Below are positions 39,131 through 42,500 of a stretch of 42,500 bases of DNA, piece by piece. This DNA is from Mesostigma viride (Eukaryota; Streptophyta; Mesostigmatophyceae; Mesostigmatales; Mesostigmataceae). Each line of letters starts with the position of its first letter. The first letter of the stretch is position 1. A model generated the notes under the pieces. It made no database searches. It saw only the letters and a list, made by a program, of their open reading frames with translations, and had not been told where the DNA came from. A program made the position numbers and the translations under genes. The stretch covers positions 1,534,123 through 1,576,622 of the forward strand of contig RPFO01000595.1 in assembly GCA_009746045.1 (NCBI GenBank), in the 5' to 3' direction.

Positions 39131-39327
39131 ATCGAGGGTTGAAAGGGGACGAGAACCCAGAATCTAGTGGCGGCATGATATTTATTTGTGCTAGATAGTT
39201 ATTCGTGAATATACCGGCGGCACGATGAGCGAATGTTTAAGATTAAGACGCCCCTTAAAAATACCAAGTCAAGGGAGAGTAGACAATCAAACAAAAAATT
39301 ATAAAACCAGACTAGTAGGTGACTCAC

Positions 39328-39794
39328 CGGCGGCGCGACGAGCGAGTGCTTGAACAGGACCGTCCTCCCCCTGAACACGTGCCGAATGAGCACGATGTGC
39401 AGCGAGAAGTAGAGCAACGCGCCGGGGCCGATCAGCAGGATGACCACGCCGATCGCGATCGCGGCTGGCTTGTGCTCAGAGATCAAGAAAGCGCCCGCCT
39501 GGGTGAGTGCAGGGACCATGAAGAAGATCAGGTACAGCTCGAGGCGGGGGAACTGCAGCATTTCGGGGGTGGTCGTCTCGGGGAACTGCCAGTGCCATAG
39601 CTTGATGCACAGTTTGTGGAGGAGAAGGACGACGATGATGAGGACGGAGGCCCACATGAGGATTTGGAGGAAGATGTCCCACCCACACGCGGCGGTGGAC
39701 TGGAGGAGCTTCTCAGAGAAGTTTGGGTCGCGCTGGTCGGGCCGCGCGATGTCGACGGTCTCCACGCGCCGGCTGTTTTCGATCCACGCCCACC
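39328..39794 (-). CDS. Large membrane protein gene, exon C: transmembrane segments
   Basis: Acceptor CACCCCAG at 39795-39796, donor GTGAGT at 39322-39327, phase 1 in and 0 out. GWAWIENSRRVETVDIARPD leads into three hydrophobic segments: DIFLQILMWASVLIIVVLLL, LELYLIFFMVPALTQAGAFL and AAIAIGVVILLIGPGALLYF. Then IRHVFRGRTVLFKHSLVAPP. A spread of helices with short loops fits a channel- or transporter-like core shared with exons D and E. Confidence 0.75.
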
Positions 39795-39805
39795 CTGGGG
39801 TGGTG

Positions 39806-40160
39806 TGAATGGTCGCAGCAAGCAACGGATGATGGTGTGAATGGTCGCAGCAAGCAACGGATGGTGTGAATGGTCGCAGCAAGCAGCGGATGGTGTGAAT
39901 CGGTCGCAGCAAGCAACGGATGGTGTGAATCGGTAGCAGCCAGCAACGGATGGTGTAAGTCGGTAGCAGCAAGCAACCGACAGTGTGAGTTGGTGGCAGC
40001 AAGCAGCGGATGGTGTGAATGGTCGCAGCAAGCAACGGATGGTGTGAATGGTCGCAGCAAGCAACGGATGGTGTAAGTCGGTAGCAGCCAGCAACGGATG
40101 GTGTGAATCGGTCGCAGCAAGCAACCGACAGTGTGAGTTGGTAGCAGCCAGCAACGGATA
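39806..40160. repeat. 29-30-bp minisatellite in intron B-C, about 12 units
   Basis: Unit GGTCGCAGCAAGCAACGGAT plus GGTGTGAAT(C), with point changes. Downstream, 40411-40459 is a GGTGGTGGCAGT simple repeat. Confidence 0.85.
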
Positions 40161-40704
40161 GAATCCATCAGGCATGGCAAGGGTCAAGGGCTTGTTCTCG
40201 ACTCGCTCTCACCATGGGGTAGTCTTGATGGGCAGGCATTGAAATGACCTTGCATCAACGGTGGAGTGTCTCATGTCATCAATAAATAGCATCGAAGAAG
40301 AGCAGCATCTAACAGCCTTAGAGTTTTCTAGCTGCAGAAAGCACAAACAGGACAGTTAAGAGACCTATTCAAACCAGGCCTATCTATCCTTGAAGGTTGG
40401 GGGGGGGGAAGTGGTGGTGGCAGTGGTGGTGGCAGTGGTGGTGGCAGTGGTGGTGGTGGGCGGAGAGGGAAGAAATTACACGAGCACTTGACTGCTAACA
40501 GAGAAACTGCTACACTCCAGGTTCTGATTCTGATTCCCCTTGTCGCTGGTCCACCCCGCAGTGATGCGGTATGGTGATTTAGCAGGCCGTCGAATATGGA
40601 ATAGAAAAAGTAGGAGTGTCAGTCGGCGAAGTCATAGCAGTATTAGTACCTGCGGCACTTGCACATGTCTGCTAACCGCTACTGGGCCCCCGGCCCCCAC
40701 ATAC

Positions 40705-40936
40705 CTTCGATTGCAGTGTGCACAAATCCCCCGCCCGTGCTGTTCGAGGTGCCATTGCCCGCATCCAGAACCGTGACGTTGCCGCCATCGTCACTGCCGC
40801 AGATTGAGCCGCCCCAGAGCTGGCCAAACTCGAGGTTGAGCCAACGGAACTGGTCGGTGGTTGATCGGTAACCGTCGGGGAGCTCCACGTTCAGGTTTCC
40901 CGTCATCGCAAGCACCTGCAGGTGGCCAAGGCCGGC
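40705..40936 (-). CDS. Large membrane protein gene, exon B: extracellular-type segment
   Basis: Acceptor ACCGCAG at 40937-40938, donor GTATGT at 40699-40704, phase 0 in and 1 out, 77 residues. GHLQVLAMTGNLNVELPDGY followed by FRWLNLEFGQLWGG is a pattern I associate with large algal and oomycete membrane proteins, just before their membrane core. NVT, NGT and NST are possible glycosylation sites, in keeping with an outside location. Confidence 0.7.
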
Positions 40937-40953
40937 CTGCGGTCCAGATAGCG

Positions 40954-41690
40954 AGGGAGGGAGAGAAGAGGAAGCGATGGGCACAACAAGCGAGGGCGGG
41001 AGAGAAGGGAAAGCGATGGGCACAAGCAGCGAGGGAGGGAGAGAAGAGGAAGCGATGGGCACAACAAGCGAGGGAGGGAGGGAAGAGGAAGCGATGGGCA
41101 CAACAAGCGAGGGAGGGAGAGAAGGGAAAGCGATGGGCACAAGCAGCGAGGGAGGGAGAGAAGAGGAAGCGATGGGCACAACCAGCGAGGGAGGGAGAGA
41201 AGGGAAAGCGATGGGCACAAGCAGCGAGAGAGGGAGAGAAGAGGAAGCGATGGGCACAACAAGCGAGGGAGGGAGAGAAGGGGAAGCGATGGGCACAAGC
41301 AGCGAGGGAGGGAGAGAAGAGGAAGCGATGGGCACAACAAGCGAGGGCGGGAGAGAAGAAGAAGCCATGGGCACAACCAGCGAGGGAGGGAGAGAAAGGG
41401 AAGCCATGGGCACAACAAGCGAGGGAGGGAGAGAAGAGGAAGCGATGGGCACAACCAGCGAGGGAGGGAGAGAAGAGGAAGCGATGGGCACAACCAGCGA
41501 GGGAGGGAGAGAAGGGGAAGCCATGGGCACAACAAGCGAGGGAGGGAGAGAAGGGGAAGCGATGGGCACAACAAGCGAGGGAGGGAGAGAAGGGAAAGCG
41601 ACGGGCACAACAAGCGAGGGAGGGAGAGAAGGGGAAGCCATGGGCACAAGCAGCGAGGGAGGGAGAGAAGGGAAAGCAAACGAAGCAAAA
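40954..41690. repeat. 39-bp minisatellite in intron A-B, about 19 units
   Basis: Unit GCGATGGGCACAACAAGCGA plus GGGAGGGAGAGAAGAGGAA, with G/A and CA/GC variants. Because 39 is a multiple of three and the unit lacks stops, several frames on both strands are open across the array. These are not genes. Confidence 0.92.
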
Positions 41691-42024
41691 GTCATGAGAA
41701 GAGGAACCAGCCATGGGCACAACAGTAGAGAGGGGTAGTCTATATTAAGGCCAGCATGTAAGTAAGGACACTCTGCGAGATGTCCTGTGTTCAGTCATAC
41801 CCTCTCCAACTAAAGACCTAGCAGTGGGCACGTATATTCCCGCCGCGGCTACATAGGAGCCGCCACCTACCTGCCCTTGAGCACTACCATCCAGCGTATA
41901 TCAGCACACACTTAAGGTCAGGCACCAGAAGCCGGCACCTATCAGCAACCGTGTCACTGCCGCCGACAATAGGGACAGAAAAAAGAGCCGTACGTGCACA
42001 GTTGGGCTAGCCGCCGGCACCTAC

Positions 42025-42358
42025 CAGCAAACCTGTCGCCCCCGTCACCGCCGTCATTCCTATCGGCGCCACCGCCGTGGTCCCCGCCTGCATCAGCGGT
42101 GTGAGCGCTCCCAGAGATGAAAGCACCGTGGACAGTGCGTTGGTGACGGCGAGCAGCCCCAACACGGTGCCGACAGTGGTCCCGACCTCTGTGTCGGCGA
42201 GGACGATCGGGTTGGCCGGGGTGTGAGCGATTGAGAGGGTGTTGGAGCGCCACGAGGGCATCCCTGCCAGGTCCTGGAGCGCCCCCTCGGCCAGGTAGAT
42301 GGTCGCGGTGGACGAGTCGTCGATGACGAGGGTGATGAGGAACTGGGAACCGTCGGTG
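42025..42358 (-). CDS. Large membrane protein gene, first visible exon (exon A)
   Basis: Acceptor CCCGCAG at 42359-42360, donor GTAGGT at 42019-42024. One leftover base, then 111 codons: FLITLVIDDSSTATIYLAEG, a linker, then TTVGTVLGLLAVTNALSTVL and a second small-residue-rich hydrophobic stretch (AVAPIGMTAVTGATGLL). It probably joins an extracellular part to the first membrane-associated region. The gene must continue upstream beyond the window's right edge, because the exon starts inside a codon and 42361-42500 looks intronic. Confidence 0.7.
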
Positions 42359-42360
42359 CT

Positions 42361-42500
42361 GCGGGAGGGGAGGGGGACCGGGAGAAAGGAAAAAAACAGA
42401 GAAAAAGCAAGTAAGAGTCATGAAAGCAACGTGGGCCCGCGTGGGAAGCAGAGAATAGTCATGTAAGAGTCATGAGTAGCCACGTGGGTGTGATGAGGGC
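42361..42500 (-). other. Intron running out of the window
   Basis: Pyrimidine-rich on the minus strand next to the acceptor of exon A, then no coding pattern to the window edge. Confidence 0.5.

Noticed and set aside
40954-41690. CRISPR-like regular repeats
   Set aside because: There are no unique spacers between units, the units abut, and the genome is eukaryotic.
40679-41738. Long repetitive ORFs on both strands
   Set aside because: Product of a 39-bp minisatellite lacking stops; it lies in an intron whose flanking exons have matching phases.

Overview
The window reads as a piece of a green algal (chlorophyte, probably volvocine) nuclear genome. Reasons: a PAT/kangaroo-like tyrosine-recombinase retroelement of the kind described from Volvox, several retrotransposons nested in one another, an intron-rich gene with GT-AG introns full of minisatellites, a TGTAA polyadenylation-type signal just after the one complete 3' gene end, and a long low-complexity tail with poly-Asn and Ser/Ala/Pro-rich stretches. 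The species assignment is inference. There are no bacterial operons, and no rRNA, tRNA or CRISPR array was recognised.

Layout. 1-1298 (+): 3' part of an exostosin-like (GT47) glycosyltransferase, cut by the window edge. 1731-3308: remains of a non-LTR retrotransposon with a zinc-finger/restriction-endonuclease-like C-terminus, including two 5'-truncated copies head to head as an inverted repeat of about 350 bp. The 3' tail of the right copy is interrupted at 3309-8699 by a full-length PAT-type DIRS element with split repeats (A1, gag-like ORF, RT-RNase H-tyrosine recombinase, B1-A2, B2). The left LINE copy keeps the uninterrupted sequence, so the insertion can be placed to the base. 8718-12584: mostly unassigned, with a decayed minus-strand gene carrying VWD-like and root-cap-like motifs. 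12585-14424: an L1-ORF1-type retroelement copy with no reverse transcriptase. 15915-26119: a second copy of that family, split by a Ty1/copia-type LTR element on the minus strand (16138-24622, 5-bp target duplication GAATA). 26120-30100: unassigned DNA with one dead LINE fragment and a strong hairpin. 30125-42358 (-): nine exons of one large multi-pass membrane protein gene that continues past the right edge. All eight introns have GT-AG ends and matching phases, giving 2152 residues in the window.

Most notable points. The copia-type element has its gag and pol in one frame separated by UGA followed by CUAG, the known strong readthrough context. It carries integrase before an aspartic-protease-like domain rather than after it, LTR ends AGTTAG...CTAACT rather than TG...CA, and an extra open frame before gag. 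The PAT-type element has an NPGP 2A-like motif between RNase H and recombinase and a frame change at a run of ten C. The ORF1-only LINE family resembles the HAL1 concept. In the large gene, six of eight introns each hold a different minisatellite, one of which runs across a splice junction.
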